Shown piece after piece: positions 10,798 through 21,174 of a DNA stretch of 64,000 bases (the stretch's first letter is position 1; every line of letters starts with the position of its first letter). The stretch lies in the NCBI GenBank assembly GCA_028751875.1, contig CM054153.1:12399532-12463531 (forward strand), in the 5' to 3' direction. The translations under genes and the position numbers were made by a program. Below the pieces are notes generated by a model that was not told the DNA's origin, searched no databases, and saw nothing but the letters and a program-made list of their open reading frames with translations. This DNA is from Rapana venosa. Its lineage: Eukaryota > Mollusca > Gastropoda > Neogastropoda > Muricidae.

Positions 10798-11091
10798 ACA
10801 AATAGCAACAACACCGACAACAAAATAACAAGAAATAAACATCGAGAGCCTTGACATAGATTTCAAACTTAAAACCCCTGTCAATTTTCGCTACCTTATC
10901 ATTAATTTTATTGTCAATAACCTACTTGTAGCCAGTTTCAACTGGTTTTAAATTGTATATAACAGTTTGATAACATCACTAACAACCCTTCACGCAGTGA
11001 AGATTATGGTACTGGTTTTATACCACGATAACTACAAGTAAAAAAAACACACACAAAAAACAAATTAAAAGTAAATGAATAAAAGCGACCA

Positions 11092-11386
11092 GGGTCGGAC
11101 TAACTCAGTGGTCAGAGCGCTCGCTTTCCCCCAGCCAAGGTTAAGCAGCATCGAGCGTGGTTACCACTTGGATGGGTGACCGTTTGCGCGCCTTGGCTTC
11201 AGTACAGTAACCCAGTTTACCCAACTGTAAATGGGTACCTGCCCTCTTTAGGGTCAGGGGGTGTAAAGCAGCAAGGGAGAGGAGATGGGCGTCGCCCTCA
11301 ATATGCTGGCCCTAGAGAAGTGAGGTCTCTGACACCTCGCTCCCCTACGACCACATAGGTTATGGGACACCTTTACCTTTACCTTA
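11092..11386 (+). mobile_element. SINE family A (tRNA/5S chimera), copy 1
   Basis: Order of parts: a degenerate tRNA-like A box (ACTCAGTGGTCAGAGCGCTC), the 5S-like AAGGTTAAGCAG...CTTGGATGGGTGACCG, CGCGCCTTGGCTTCAGTACAG, ACTGTAAATGGGTACCTGCC, GGAGAGGAGATGGGCG, CAATATGCTGGCCC, and the tail GTTATGGGACACCTTTACC with CTTTAC repeats. From about 11155 to 11525 it is virtually identical to the block 478 bp to the right. Confidence 0.85.
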
Positions 11387-11457
11387 AATACAAAATAAAG
11401 TACGGTTACATCACGCGACCTAACCTTGCGCAGTTCAAATATGATTTGAATTAGGTA

Positions 11458-11562
11458 AAAGTCCTTTGGATGAAACTAAAAATCGTTGTCCCCTGTGGAT
11501 AGGCACGCAGAACGTCTTGCACACAATTTTAAGACCTGTTCCGCTTTTTGAAGAGTAGGCCA
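11458..11562 (+). mobile_element. SINE family B core, truncated by the next A copy
   Basis: GTCCTTTGGATGA, CACGCAGAACGTCTTGC, AAGACCTGTTCCGC and GAAGAGTAGGCCATTGTG, then an abrupt switch into SINE A copy 2. It corresponds to the first part of the B segment at 11936-12150. Confidence 0.7.
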
Positions 11563-11570
11563 TTGTGAGG

Positions 11571-11864
11571 GGGACGGGATAGCTCAGTGGTCGGAGCACT
11601 CACTTTCCCCCAGCCAAGTTAAGCAGTGTCGAGCGTGGTTACCACTTGGATGGGTGACCGTTTGCGCGCCTTGGCTTCAGTACAGTAACCCAGTTTACCC
11701 AACTGTAAATGGGTACCTGCCCTCTTTAGGGTCAGGGGGTGTAAAGCAGCAAGGGAGAGGAGATGGGCGTCGCCCTCAATATGCTGGCCCTAGAGAAGTG
11801 AGGTCTCTGACACCTCGCTCCCCTACGACCACATAGGTTATGGGACACCTTTACCTTTACCTTA
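11571..11864 (+). mobile_element. SINE family A (tRNA/5S chimera), best preserved copy
   Basis: tRNA-like A box TAGCTCAGTGG at 11580-11590. The 5S-like segment follows: AAGTTAAGCAG at 11616-11626 (5S box A), GAGCGTGGTTACCA (intermediate element region) and CTTGGATGGGTGACCG at 11645-11660 (5S box C). No tRNA B box follows. The body and the CTTTAC-repeat tail are as in the other copies. Full-length copies are close to 295-305 bp. RNA polymerase III promoter activity is an inference from these boxes. Confidence 0.88.
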
Positions 11865-11935
11865 AATACAAAATAAAGTACGGTTACATCACGCGACCTA
11901 ACCTTGCGCAGTTCAAATATGATTTGAATTAGGTA

Positions 11936-12150
11936 AAAGTCCTTTGGATGAAACTAAAAATCGTTGTCCCCTGTGGATACGCACGCAGAACGTCTTGCAC
12001 ACAAAGTTAAGACCTGTTCCGCAGGCCATTGTGTTCCGGTGGGAACGGATGACAAAAATTACAAAACTGCATACACACGGGAACTGGACGTAAAAAAGCA
12101 CATGAGTAATTATTCCACTATCCGCGAAATAAATAAATTTTTGAAAAAAA
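11936..12150 (+). mobile_element. SINE family B 3' two-thirds
   Basis: GTCCTTTGGATGA, ACGCACGCAGAACGTCTTGC, CCTGTTCCGC, GGCCATTGTGTTCCGGTGGG, GATGACA, CACACGGGAACTGGACG and an A/T-rich end. The tRNA-like head is missing. Confidence 0.75.
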
Positions 12151-12162
12151 TCCTGCCCACAA

Positions 12163-12312
12163 TGTTAAAACCACTTCCACGTTTTTTCGGTAGAGTAGGT
12201 CATTGTGTGCCGGTGGGAACGGATGATAAAATTTACAAAAGCGCATAAACACGGGGACTAGTTGTTAATAAAGCACTCCAGGGCTCATTCCATTATTATC
12301 GAAATATAGATG
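12163..12312 (+). mobile_element. SINE family B 3' half, second fragment
   Basis: GTAGAGTAGGTCATTGTGTG, CCGGTGGGAACGGATGA, CACGGGGACTAG and CTCATTCCATTATTATCG. It follows another B tail directly, so two B fragments lie head to tail. Confidence 0.7.
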
Positions 12313-12570
12313 AATTTGAGAAGAAGAAAAAATCAAGGGTTATACTACACGACTGCCCTCCATTTAAATGAAGTTGGATTTCTGGGGGGATGAGGAAGAG
12401 GAATATTAGTGGTGATGATGATGATGGTGATGATGATGATGATTTTTTGACGATGGTGATGCTAATAATGATGACAATAAGCAAATAGAAGAGCATAAGA
12501 AACAACCCCAATCCCTAATCAACCAACAGCAACAATAACAACAAATAACATACACCTTTCACTGCAGCAG

Positions 12571-12583
12571 TGTGTGTGTGTGT

Positions 12584-12658
<75 letters not shown>

Positions 12659-12681
12659 CGTGTGTGTGTGTGTGTGTGTGT

Positions 12682-12718
<37 letters not shown>
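12571..12718. repeat. (GT)n microsatellite
   Basis: Nearly 150 bp of GT with single-base breaks. It abuts the 5' end of SINE C at 12719. Confidence 0.95.
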
Positions 12719-12720
<2 letters not shown>

Positions 12721-13115
12721 CGGTGGTCTAGATCTGAGAGGTAACGCATCAGCCTAGAAAGCGAAAACCTCGAGTTCGATCCCCGTTTGTGCCCTGTTTC
12801 CCCCATCCACTAAATCGTGAGTGGTGGTCTGGGTGCTAGTCTTTCGGATGAGACGATAATCCGAGGTCCTGAGTGTAACACACTTTAAGCGCATGTTAAA
12901 GATCCCACGGCCACGGCAAGAGAGTTGTTCCTGGCAAAATAGTATTATGCAGAAAAAAGCCACTCTGGTAGGAAAAAACAAAGACACACGCAGACAGGAA
13001 AAGAAACAAAAATTAATAATGGGTGGCGCTGCTCTTGTGGCGACGCGTTCTCTCCGGGAAGAGAAGCCCGAATTTCAGGCAGAGATATCTGCCTTGGTTT
13101 GTTGGGGTGAGGGGG
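12719..13115 (+). mobile_element. SINE family C, near full length
   Basis: tRNA-like head (GGTCTAGA...GAGGTAACGC, B box GAGTTCGATCCCC), then GAGTGGTGGTCTGGG, GCTAGTCTTTCGGATGAGAC, AAAGATCCCACGGC, GAGTTGTTCCTGGCAAAAT and, near the 3' end, GGTGGCGCTGCTCTTGTGGC, CGACGCGTTCTCTCC and GAATTTCAGGCAGAGA. The same order is seen at 20706-21105 and, inverted, at 38845-39265. Confidence 0.85.
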
Positions 13116-13149
13116 GTGGGGGGGTGCAATACTTTATCCAAAAAAAAAT

Positions 13150-13163
13150 TGTCACTGCCTGCT

Positions 13164-13202
<39 letters not shown>
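13150..13202. repeat. (GA)n microsatellite
   Basis: A GA tract of about 35 bp inside 13167-13202, with a GT tract shortly downstream at 13305-13331. Confidence 0.9.
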
Positions 13203-13203
<1 letters not shown>

Positions 13204-13438
13204 AAACTCAAACGTGTTGAAGCACGTGCCATACTCTCTCAAACTTTACAAAAACGAAGGAAGAAGGGGGGAAAGGGGTGGGAAGCTTTTTTGTTTTTGG
13301 TCGTGTGTTTGTGTGTGTGTGTGTGTGTGTGGTTTTTTTTTCTCTGTTTCTATTTTTTCTTTGGGGGTCAGTTTTATTATTATTCTTGGTCATGGTAATA
13401 ATGTAGTTAGATATTATTGATCAAGTTGTTTTTGTTCC

Positions 13439-13536
13439 TAGATAGATGGCTTGATGAAAAACAAAAAAAGCAAATGCATTGCTTATTCGATGTACCACCT
13501 GGAAATAAAAAAAATGACTTGACTTGACTTGACTTT

Positions 13537-13568
<32 letters not shown>
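13439..13568 (+). mobile_element. family I retroelement 3' end, (TTGAC)n tail and CA tract
   Basis: The AGATAGATGGCTTGATGAAA, AAGCAAATGCATTGCTTATT and GTACCACCTGGAAATAAAAA blocks match 7646-7732. They are followed by (ACTTG)n and then (CA)n to 13568. Confidence 0.65.
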
Positions 13569-13569
<1 letters not shown>

Positions 13570-13570
<1 letters not shown>

Positions 13571-14925
13571 CTTAACGAAGTCACACAACAAGGACTGCAA
13601 AACGTGTCATGATCAGTTGTCATGAAACACGTGAAACTCGCGTTTGGTCGAACTAACCCGTGACCTCGATTTTGGTTAAAAAAACCCAAATGCTTTTCTG
13701 AGGCAGACGACATTTTAATTAACAAGTACTTGTGGTGGGCTACGGGACTGTAATTAGGTGTTTATTCATTTATTTATTTATTTATCTAAACATTTATTGA
13801 AATATCTATATTGCCAAGGTTAAGGGTCAAATGCATCTTCCTTTGAACTTTTTTGTATGGTTCCCCTTCAATTCTAAAAATAAAACGCGAGTGATTGGAC
13901 GGTTATCAAGAAAATTGACAACAGCAATGGCGTCGGACTTCGTGTTACCTTACAATTATTGTGTTATTGATTGTCATTTTTATGTGTTTGTGGAACGAAT
14001 TTCAGCGATATTCCCCCGTGACTATCATTTCGATGTGCTTCGGATTTTCTGTGTGACTTTCTGTGGTGTGAACAGTTTGGCGCTGAAATATTTAACGGAT
14101 TTTGAGGAAAAGACGGTTTCTGTGTGTCCCAACTCTCTGCAATTCTCTGCAGCATGGTTCCAAATGTTGACTGTTGGTCATTAAAGGAGGAGAAGGAGGT
14201 GGGGGAGGAGAAGAGGAAGAAGATGAGGATGCTTGGAGAACTCGACATCGGGAACGAAGAATGATGAATGCACAACGTAAGAAATATCCAGGGTATCATT
14301 GTATTTGAGGTAAGTTTATGATAAATGACCTGTCACGTGTGGTTGATTTTCATTCGTCAAATTGTTCAACGATTAATCGGTATCTACGATCGATTTATCT
14401 CATTATCTCTCTATCAGTTCATGTTTCTATCTATTTATTGTACGTTTTGTGTGACAATGGTAGCCGTACAACATCGATTTTCTGTAGTCAGAAGACGTTT
14501 ATAGAAATAGTGACCATTGTATTTTTGTCTTGTTGTTGTATTTGTCGTGCTGCTACTATTGATTATAAAATCGATTAGAATTTGAAAATCAGTGGAGGGG
14601 AAATCTACTTCTTGTAATGTTTCGTTTTCAGTTTTAAACAGTTACTGCACGTGGTCAAGGCACGATGTATATCGAGTGATGGTTTTAAGGGTTGTGTAAG
14701 ACATTGATGATCAATAGCCGCGTTGCAGTTAAGGTTAAAGGAATTTCACGATGTGCATTTCAACACGATCATCACACATGTTTTGCTGTATAAATGTCCC
14801 AGAAATTTGCATCGAGAGTAATTTGTATAGCGTTGTAGTAGCCATTTAACACCCCCCAAAAAAAAACAACAACAACAAAAAACAAAAACCCACCAAATCC
14901 GAGACTGCTTAGAACAAATGATTAA
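13570..14925. other. non-repetitive interval, no gene recognised
   Basis: A 117-codon open frame at 13831-14184 has no recognisable domain and no clear codon bias. A GA-rich purine stretch lies at 14184-14235. No tRNA-like head, SINE block or well-flanked exon was found. Confidence 0.5.
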
Positions 14926-14929
14926 CAAA

Positions 14930-14999
14930 GAACACACACATACATACACGCACACACGCACGCAAGCACGCTCGCGCGTGCGCGCACACACACACGCAC

Positions 15000-15063
<64 letters not shown>
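14930..15063. repeat. CA/CG alternating tract
   Basis: Imperfect CACG/CGCA steps up to about 15000, then ~60 bp of pure (CA)n. Confidence 0.92.
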
Positions 15064-15066
<3 letters not shown>

Positions 15067-15069
15067 GGA

Positions 15070-15665
15070 GGACTGTACGTGTAAGTTGCCGGTGAGCCAT
15101 CTGATGATCTGTGTTTTATTTTAGTTTGTTTATTTCCCGGTATGTTGTGTTATTTTGATTTTGTTTTAGGGCTTTAAGTAACATCAAATGAAATGGAATT
15201 TTGTCTTATGGTCCGTCTTTGTTGTTTTTCTTAAATACTTTCATATCAGAGATTCCGCTTTTGATTTTCTTATTGAAATCTCTTTATCATTTATTATTTC
15301 CATCTTCATATTGACTGGATTTTTTGTCTTTTTGTTTTCTTCTAGTTTATTTATTTGCTTATAAAATGTATCTGTTCATTCCAGTGGTCGCAATGCGGCT
15401 ACCTTAATGGTTGCAAAACGGTCGCATACGCGAGCCAAGGAACAAAAATAACAAATCTGCTGATTATTATATGTGACACCCCTCCCTCCCTTTTGCTCTT
15501 TTGCCTCTAATTATCCATTTCTTAGTTAATTCGTTCATTTTTCCCCCTCACTGATTGATTAATTGATTGATTTGTTTGTTGTCATTTTCATGCCCACATG
15601 TATACCGATCAAACACGATTTAGAGAGAGTAGGTTGAAACCCGATGAATTGTTATAAGTAGCCCC
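15070..15665. other. AT-rich interval with one SINE E fragment
   Basis: A plus-strand SINE E 3' fragment lies at 15388-15450 (AATGCGGCTACCTTAATGG, GGTCGCATACGCGAGCCAAG). The rest is T-rich and featureless. A poly(C) run of ~30 bp follows at 15668-15698, and a CA/CG tract at 15836-15890. Confidence 0.5.
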
Positions 15666-16149
15666 CTCCCACCCCCCCCCCCCCCCCCCCCCCCCCCCAA
15701 ACCCGCATAGCCTACAACCAACTATGCACAATCGCTGGGATATCGGGAAGAATCGAGACGAATGAATAGCTACTGCCACGCCGTGTGCATCCATCCCCCA
15801 CCCAAACAAAACAGACACCAACCCCCCACCAAAGCACGCACGCACATACACACACACACGCGCGCGCGCGCTCGCACGCACACACACAAGCACATCAAAA
15901 CCCATACCCCCACCTCTCCTTTGAAAAAAATCTGATTAAAAACAAACCAAACAGAAAACCAGTGCTGAAAATAATTCAGTGGTTTGAGTTAGTTGTGGTC
16001 CGGGGTTAATCTCTGTCGTTTACTTGGGTTATGTTTCCCCGCTGTTCCAGTCTTCTCTGTAAGTCTTTCACTAGTTTCAGATGGGTCTAAAACACCGAAC
16101 ATATCCGTGACTTTCTGTACACACACATAAAAAACCCTAACCTTTCTTT

Positions 16150-16545
16150 TGTCGAAGAGTTTGGGTTTTTTTTCCCCCATTCCTCTGCTGGAGCTTCGAG
16201 GTACACCAAAGGTGAGATTGCGTACGCGACTGTTTTTGTCCAACACGAAGGTAGCTGCATTCCGATTTCGGGGATGCATGCTGGGTTTGTTTGTGTTTCC
16301 GTAACCCACCGCACGCTGACACGAAACACGGGATCTTTAACGTGCATATTTGATCGTCTACATGTGTATATATACACGGCTCAAAATTAAAGCACCGGCT
16401 GGCCTTCACTTAACATGGGAGGCCGAACACCCCCCCCCCCCCCCCCCTTTTAATCACCAGACCGTGCTGAGACTCGAATCCACAATTTCATGGAGCCATG
16501 GGATTGAAGTCGAACGGTCTTAGCCACTCGTCTATAGCATCCGTG
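16150..16545 (-). mobile_element. SINE family E, near full length
   Basis: On the minus strand the head is tRNA-like: A box GACGAGTGGCTAAG and B box GGATTCGAGTCTC near 16470-16540. The body follows with GCACGTTAAAGATCCCG, GGTTACGGAAACACAAAC, CCAGCATGCATCCCCGAAAT and TCGGAATGCAGCTACCTTCG. It ends near CCTCGAAGCTCCAGC at about 16185. A poly(G/C) tract is embedded at 16430-16447. Confidence 0.75.
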
Positions 16546-16728
16546 TTTAGTCAAAGTGAAGGCCAGTTACTTAGGCCTACTGCGTGTGTTGTTGGCCCAG
16601 CCAGGCCATAAGCTGTGTGGCTTATTGGTATAAGCTAAGCGCCAAGGCCTGCATTAAATTGCTATGTTGCAATATGTTGAGATCGTCTTCAACCATGACA
16701 GGCTCTTAGCACAACAACCAGCTCTGTC

Positions 16729-16735
<7 letters not shown>

Positions 16736-16783
<48 letters not shown>
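16736..16783. repeat. 48-bp poly(G) run
   Basis: Uninterrupted G immediately upstream of the tRNA-like 5' end of SINE B at 16784. The length is uncertain because homopolymers this long are prone to sequencing error. Confidence 0.9.
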
Positions 16784-16785
<2 letters not shown>

Positions 16786-17150
16786 GGGATAGCCTAGTGG
16801 TTAGAACTTTTGCGCTGGCAATCTGACGACCCGGGTTCGATTCCTGTTCAAGGGGATATTTTGCCCCTGGAGTTAACATCAGTGCAGACTCCACTTTCCG
16901 TCCTTCGGATGAGACTAGAAACCGAGGAGGCCCCGTGTGCGAACGCATGCAGAACATCTTGCGCACACGTTAAATCCTGTTCCGCTTTTCGTAAGAGTAG
17001 GCCATTGTGTGCCGGTGGGAACAGATGACAGAAGTTACAAAACCGCATACTCACGGGGACTGGATGTAAAAAGGCACATACGTGCTTTTCCCATTATCCT
17101 CGATATAATAGAGTTAAATAAAATAAATAAATAAATAAGTAATAAATAAA
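16784..17150 (+). mobile_element. SINE family B, full length
   Basis: A box TAGCCTAGTGG at 16790-16800, B box GGTTCGATTCC at 16834-16844. Then TTTGCCCCTGGAGTTAACATC, GTCCTTCGGATGAGAC, CCCGTGTGCGAACGCATGCA, GAACATCTTGCGCACACG, CCTGTTCCGCTTTTCG, GAGTAGGCCATTGTGTGCC, GGTGGGAACAGATGACAGAA and CACGGGGACTGGATG, with a final A/T-rich (AAATA)n tail. This copy serves as the family reference. Confidence 0.88.
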
Positions 17151-17154
17151 GAAA

Positions 17155-17850
17155 GGAAACATCATCTGAAGTCGGAGTATTGTAATCTTTATAGCGAGAT
17201 ATTAATAGAAAAAGAATCCTGCACGCAGAATTTCTCATCCAGCTTGTACTCTCATAGCGATTCTCAGATTGGACGAGGGAGTCACCAGTGCATGTTCTGG
17301 GAGACTCCCTAAGAATGATTAACCTTGAGAACGCCCAACAACATACCAGCCTAGTCTGTTTGTTGTATGGATGACTGTAACATACCCTGCGGGAAGACCG
17401 AGGATCCCTCGGGCAGTTAAAGTGTAAAATATCCAAAATTTATACATTCTTTCACAAAAACTGAGACGACCAAACCTTTACCCCTGGCCCCTTTCATTGA
17501 AACCAAGCAAACCTTAAAGTGCCTTCTTTTGAGAAACGTTGAATGACGCCGGTAAGATTTCCAGCCGTGATAGTCCCAGTTTGAAATAAAGCCTCCCCCC
17601 TCCCTCCTCTCTCTCTCTCTCTCTCTCTCGTCAGATAATAATTATGAACCGCGTTTTATCGAATGCGTGTTTATGGCTACCCCGCATATTATTCCCCTGC
17701 TTGCATTTTAAGTGAAAGTAAGTGGGTCACGGTACTTTCTCCATTTTAAGAGCTGTCTCGAAAATGATAATTTATCATTTTAAAAAGAAAAAAAATGTTG
17801 ATTCCCACCTCCACCCCCAACCTCCTCCTCTCTGCCATTTGTATTTGTGA
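17155..17850. other. no gene recognised
   Basis: Contains a short (CT)n tract at 17608-17629 and otherwise single-copy-looking DNA. A minus-strand open frame (17035-17436) overlaps the SINE B tail and has no domain. A (GT)n(GA)n tract lies just right, at 17848-17912. Confidence 0.5.
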
Positions 17851-17858
17851 GTGTGTGT

Positions 17859-17917
<59 letters not shown>

Positions 17918-18216
17918 AAGGCGGGTGAAAATGTTTATCCTTCAGACGATTATTACCCTGAAGTGTGGGGTCTTTTGTTTCTGTAAGTTTATCGCAATTT
18001 CATGTGGGTGTGCTGAGTTTGATTGTAAGGTAGAGGATCCCTCTGAAAGTTCTTTCCCAGGCTGCTCGTGCAAGGGCAAAGTAAAACTTTTGATTACGTC
18101 ATAAGAGTATTTATGTCATTTTAAGCTATGACACCAAACTGAAGTTTCTACGTCATCTGGGTAATACAATAACTGACCAAGAAAAGGGCAACCCTAGGCT
18201 GTTTCTGACATCGACC

Positions 18217-19027
18217 ATGGAGCTTAAAAATCGCGATTTTCGAGGCATGATCTATTACGACCCGGAAAGGGGCTTATCACGAATCTCACAAAAAACTTGT
18301 GTGAAGCTTTTGGGTCCATTGCTCCAGGTAAATCGACTGTGAGCAGGTGGTTCCGGGAGTTTGGATATGGTAGGTCATTTTAATGATGAGAACTGTTGTA
18401 TCCAACTTGTTTCTGCTGCCACCCAAGAGAATGCCACCCATGTCCAAGAACTGATCAGAGAAGATGCACGAATCATTTGCAAAGATCGTCAAGACCATAC
18501 TTGGAATGGGCATGTCTAGTCTGCCTTGAATAAGATTTTACACCATCAGCTAGGTGTCCACAAGCGATGTGCTAGGTGGGTGCCACCTCAGCTGACTGAA
18601 GAGCAGAAGGGGTAGGGTGCAATGGTGCTTGACTATGCTTGAGAATTACGACAGTGGACGCGCAAAATCGACGTGGAACATGGTAATTGGTGATGAAACC
18701 TGGGTGTACCAGTTTGATCCTGAGACGAAGGAAGGCCCAGTCGTCAGTATGGCTCTTTCCAGGAGACACCCCGCCTCTAAAACTCAAAAGATGGAGGAGC
18801 ACCGGTAAACAGATGGTTGCCTCGTACATTGCCAAAACCGGACACATCGCAATCATTCCATTGGAGGAAAGGCGCACCGTGACCGCAGATTGGTACGTGC
18901 ATCAATGCCTGCCTTAAGTGCTGCACGCTGTGTGTACCCGACGTCTTAAGTCCAGCATCACCCTTCATCATGACATTGCCCCTGCCCATACTGCTGCAGC
19001 CACCAGGGAGTTCCTTGAGACGGGATG
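18217..19027 (+). pseudogene. mariner-family transposase relic
   Basis: Begins with an ATG at 18217 and MELKNRDFRGMIYYD, as in mariner N-termini, followed by a STVSRWFREF helix-turn-helix segment. Next come RWVPPQLTEEQK, GDETWVYQFDPETK (first catalytic Asp at 18692-18694), GKQMVASYIAKTGHIAIIPL, EERRTVTADWY and HDIAPAHTAAATREFL (second Asp at 18972-18974). Frameshifts occur near 18300 and 18608, among other breaks. The segment stops at the conserved FLE region, so the third catalytic Asp block (PYSPDLAPxD) and the 3' terminal repeat are gone. The copy cannot encode active transposase. Confidence 0.9.
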
Positions 19028-19830
19028 GATGTGATATTGTTTTGGTATGCATCCCAGGGCACATGGGCATTCGGGGCATCGAAACAGTTGACCCACTCGC
19101 CAGGTGTGCCATGGAGAAGGACATTTCTAGGTCTACCGTGCCATACACAGACCTGAAACTTGAAAGCGAACTGTACACCCAGACCCTCTGGCAGGAGGAA
19201 TGGAACGCTCAGACGGACAACACACTTTTCCAGATTAGCCCTAGCCTGAAAGTTCTCCCTCTGTGTGCCAAAAACCAAAGGGAAGCAACAGTGCTCACCA
19301 GGCTACACACGGGTCATTCTCATATCACCCACGTTCATTCGCTTAAAGGGAGAGGGAACCCCATGGTGTGCGACGTGGGATGTGCGGGTAACCATCAAGC
19401 ATCTGCTTCTGGAGTGTCGACATGTCTAGGATATTAAGCACAAGCATTTTTACTGCAGACTCCGTAAAGATCCTTTTTCGTGATGTTCCATCTGACACCA
19501 TTTTTGACTTCCTGATAGAATCGGGCTTTTCCCGTATATTTGAGTGAAAGTGTTTTAGTTCGTCACTAAGAGTAAAGGTTGTTTTAAGGAATCTGGTTTT
19601 GGTTTTATCTCATTTTATGTAACCCGGTTGATACGGTTTTTCCTACAACGCGGTGCCCGTCCTGGGTTGACCCTTATGGTTGACCAGGGCATTGATACAG
19701 GATATGACAGCAGAGTTGAATTTATACCCTGTTTTAATCTGTATATAGTTGCAGTTTTAATCCGAGCTTTAAAAGTTGACGAGGTGACATCCCTGATATG
19801 GCCTCTGTGGTCGGCAGGGCTTTAAACAAC
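19028..19830 (+). pseudogene. LINE RNase H C-terminus and 3' UTR, joined to the mariner relic
   Basis: From 19030 the frame reads IPGHMGIRGIETVDPLAR, the C-terminal motif of a non-LTR RNase H domain (usually PSHxGIxGNExAD). It continues with VPYTDLK, W...W and a TRLHTGHSHITH segment typical of I/Jockey-like ORF2 ends. The zinc-binding part (VTIKHLLLEC) continues in another frame after a shift near 19385. A 3' UTR-like region ends at TTTAAACAACAGGATTGGAT near 19830. The junction with mariner falls at about 19024-19029. Confidence 0.75.
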
Positions 19831-19889
19831 AGGATTGGATTGGATCGGCCATTATGTGCCAGTGAGAAAAGGTGACAGCATTAAAAAAA

Positions 19890-20035
19890 ACCCAAACCTG
19901 CATGAACATTGGTGTCGTGTTTAGACGTCATCCCCGAATTCGGAATGCTGCTACCTTAATGGTGGAAATAAAACGGCCACATACGCAGAATCTCAACTTT
20001 GGTGAACCCTGGAGTTCTAGCCGAGGAAAAGGACC
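19890..20035 (+). mobile_element. SINE family E 3' part
   Basis: GTGTCGTGTTTAGACGTCAT, CCCCGAATTCGGAATGCTGC, TACCTTAATGGTGG, CACATACGCAGAATCTCAAC and GAGTTCTAGCCGAGGAA. A SINE B scrap (GGCCATTATGTGCCAGTG) lies just before, at 19853-19875. Confidence 0.65.
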
Positions 20036-20241
20036 CCCCCCCCCCCTCCCCCCCCTCCCCCCCCCCCCCCCCCAAAAAAAAGCCCCCAAAACCCACAACA
20101 AAACAAACCAACAACAACAACACCACAAAACACAACCAAACCCAACAACCAACAGCCCCAAAAAACAACCAAAAAAACAAACAACCCCAAACTAAAACAA
20201 AGACCCCCCCCCTCTCCCCCCCCCTCTCCCCCCCCTCCCCC

Positions 20242-20270
<29 letters not shown>
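20034..20270. repeat. poly(C) and A/C-rich low complexity
   Basis: Poly(C) with T breaks at 20034-20073, an A/C-only stretch (AACAACAACAACACC-like) at 20074-20205, then poly(C) and (CA)n to 20275. Almost no G appears on the plus strand for 240 bp. Confidence 0.9.
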
Positions 20271-20272
<2 letters not shown>

Positions 20273-20705
20273 ACCAAAACAATCTCTCCTAGAGTTAACA
20301 TTTTCTCCGAATCCATTCCCTTTCAGGTTTTTTTTTTCTTCTTTCGCTCGAAGAAACTACGAGTGAAGATTCCCGTTTGCGAATGGTTGCAGAGCACTTT
20401 ACGCACATGTCAAAAGCCTGTTGTATATAGAAGAAAAGCTATAGCTCTGCTGAGGTAATGCGATATGGACGACACGAATGATAATGATTATACTCGGCAC
20501 ACACACACACACACAAAACACCATTTTTGTTAGTTTTGAAAAGAACATGCAACACCGTGCGCATAGCTTTTATTGTAAACTGTTGGTTGTGTCACTGCGA
20601 TCCGTTACGTATCCCTCTTCCGAAAAGGTGATTTGATTTGAAAAAAATGTCTTTGAAAAATCAGGAAGTCGTATGTCTTCAGTTTTTCATATATCGATTA
20701 ACAAC

Positions 20706-21105
20706 GCTGGATCAGTGGTCTAGAGGTAACGCGCCTGTCTAGAAAGCGAAAAGTCCGGGTCGGAAGTGTGCGGTGGTTCGAATCCCGTTTGGGCCCGAAA
20801 ATGTTCCCCCATCCATTAGACCATGAGTGGTGGTCTGGGCGCTAGTCTTTTGGATGAGACGATAAACCGAGGTCCCGTGTGTTACACAAAATTATTCAGG
20901 GCACGTAAAAGAACCCACGGCAACTAGAGAGTTGTCCCTGGCAAAATTCTTAGAAAAAAGCCATTCTGATAGGGAAAGAAATACAGTTGCAGACACAAAA
21001 AAAAGAGAAAAAAGAAGGGTGGCGCTGCTCTTGTGGCGACGCGCTCTCCCCCGGGAGAGCAGCCGGAATTTCACGCAGAGAAATCTCGTGACTTAAAGTG
21101 GTATA
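20706..21105 (+). mobile_element. SINE family C, full length
   Basis: tRNA-like head with A box GGTCTAGAGGTAACGCG and B box GGTTCGAATCCC. Then ATGAGTGGTGGTCTGGGCGC, TTGGATGAGACGATAAACCG, AAAGAACCCACGGC, GAGTTGTCCCTGGCAAAAT, GGTGGCGCTGCTCTTGTGGC, GACGCGCTCTCCC and GAATTTCACGCAGAGAAATC, ending in a TAAATAAA tail. The head carries an extra GGGTCGGAAGTGTGCGG insert before the B box compared with copy 12719. Confidence 0.85.
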
Positions 21106-21174
21106 AATAAATAAATATATATATAAACAAATAAATAAATAAACGCTACAAATGCTAGATAAGACGGTATACTT

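Noticed and set aside
11616..11660. 5S rRNA gene
   Set aside because: Only the box A to box C region is present, embedded in a dispersed ~300-bp element. No full 120-nt 5S sequence or its ends can be found.
13831..14184. 117-codon plus-strand open frame
   Set aside because: No recognised domain, no splice or promoter context and ordinary composition. Such a length is expected by chance.
16784..16860. functional tRNA genes at the SINE heads (also 2510, 20706, 37978)
   Set aside because: A and B boxes are present, but the cloverleaf arms are not consistently paired and each is joined to a repeated SINE body.
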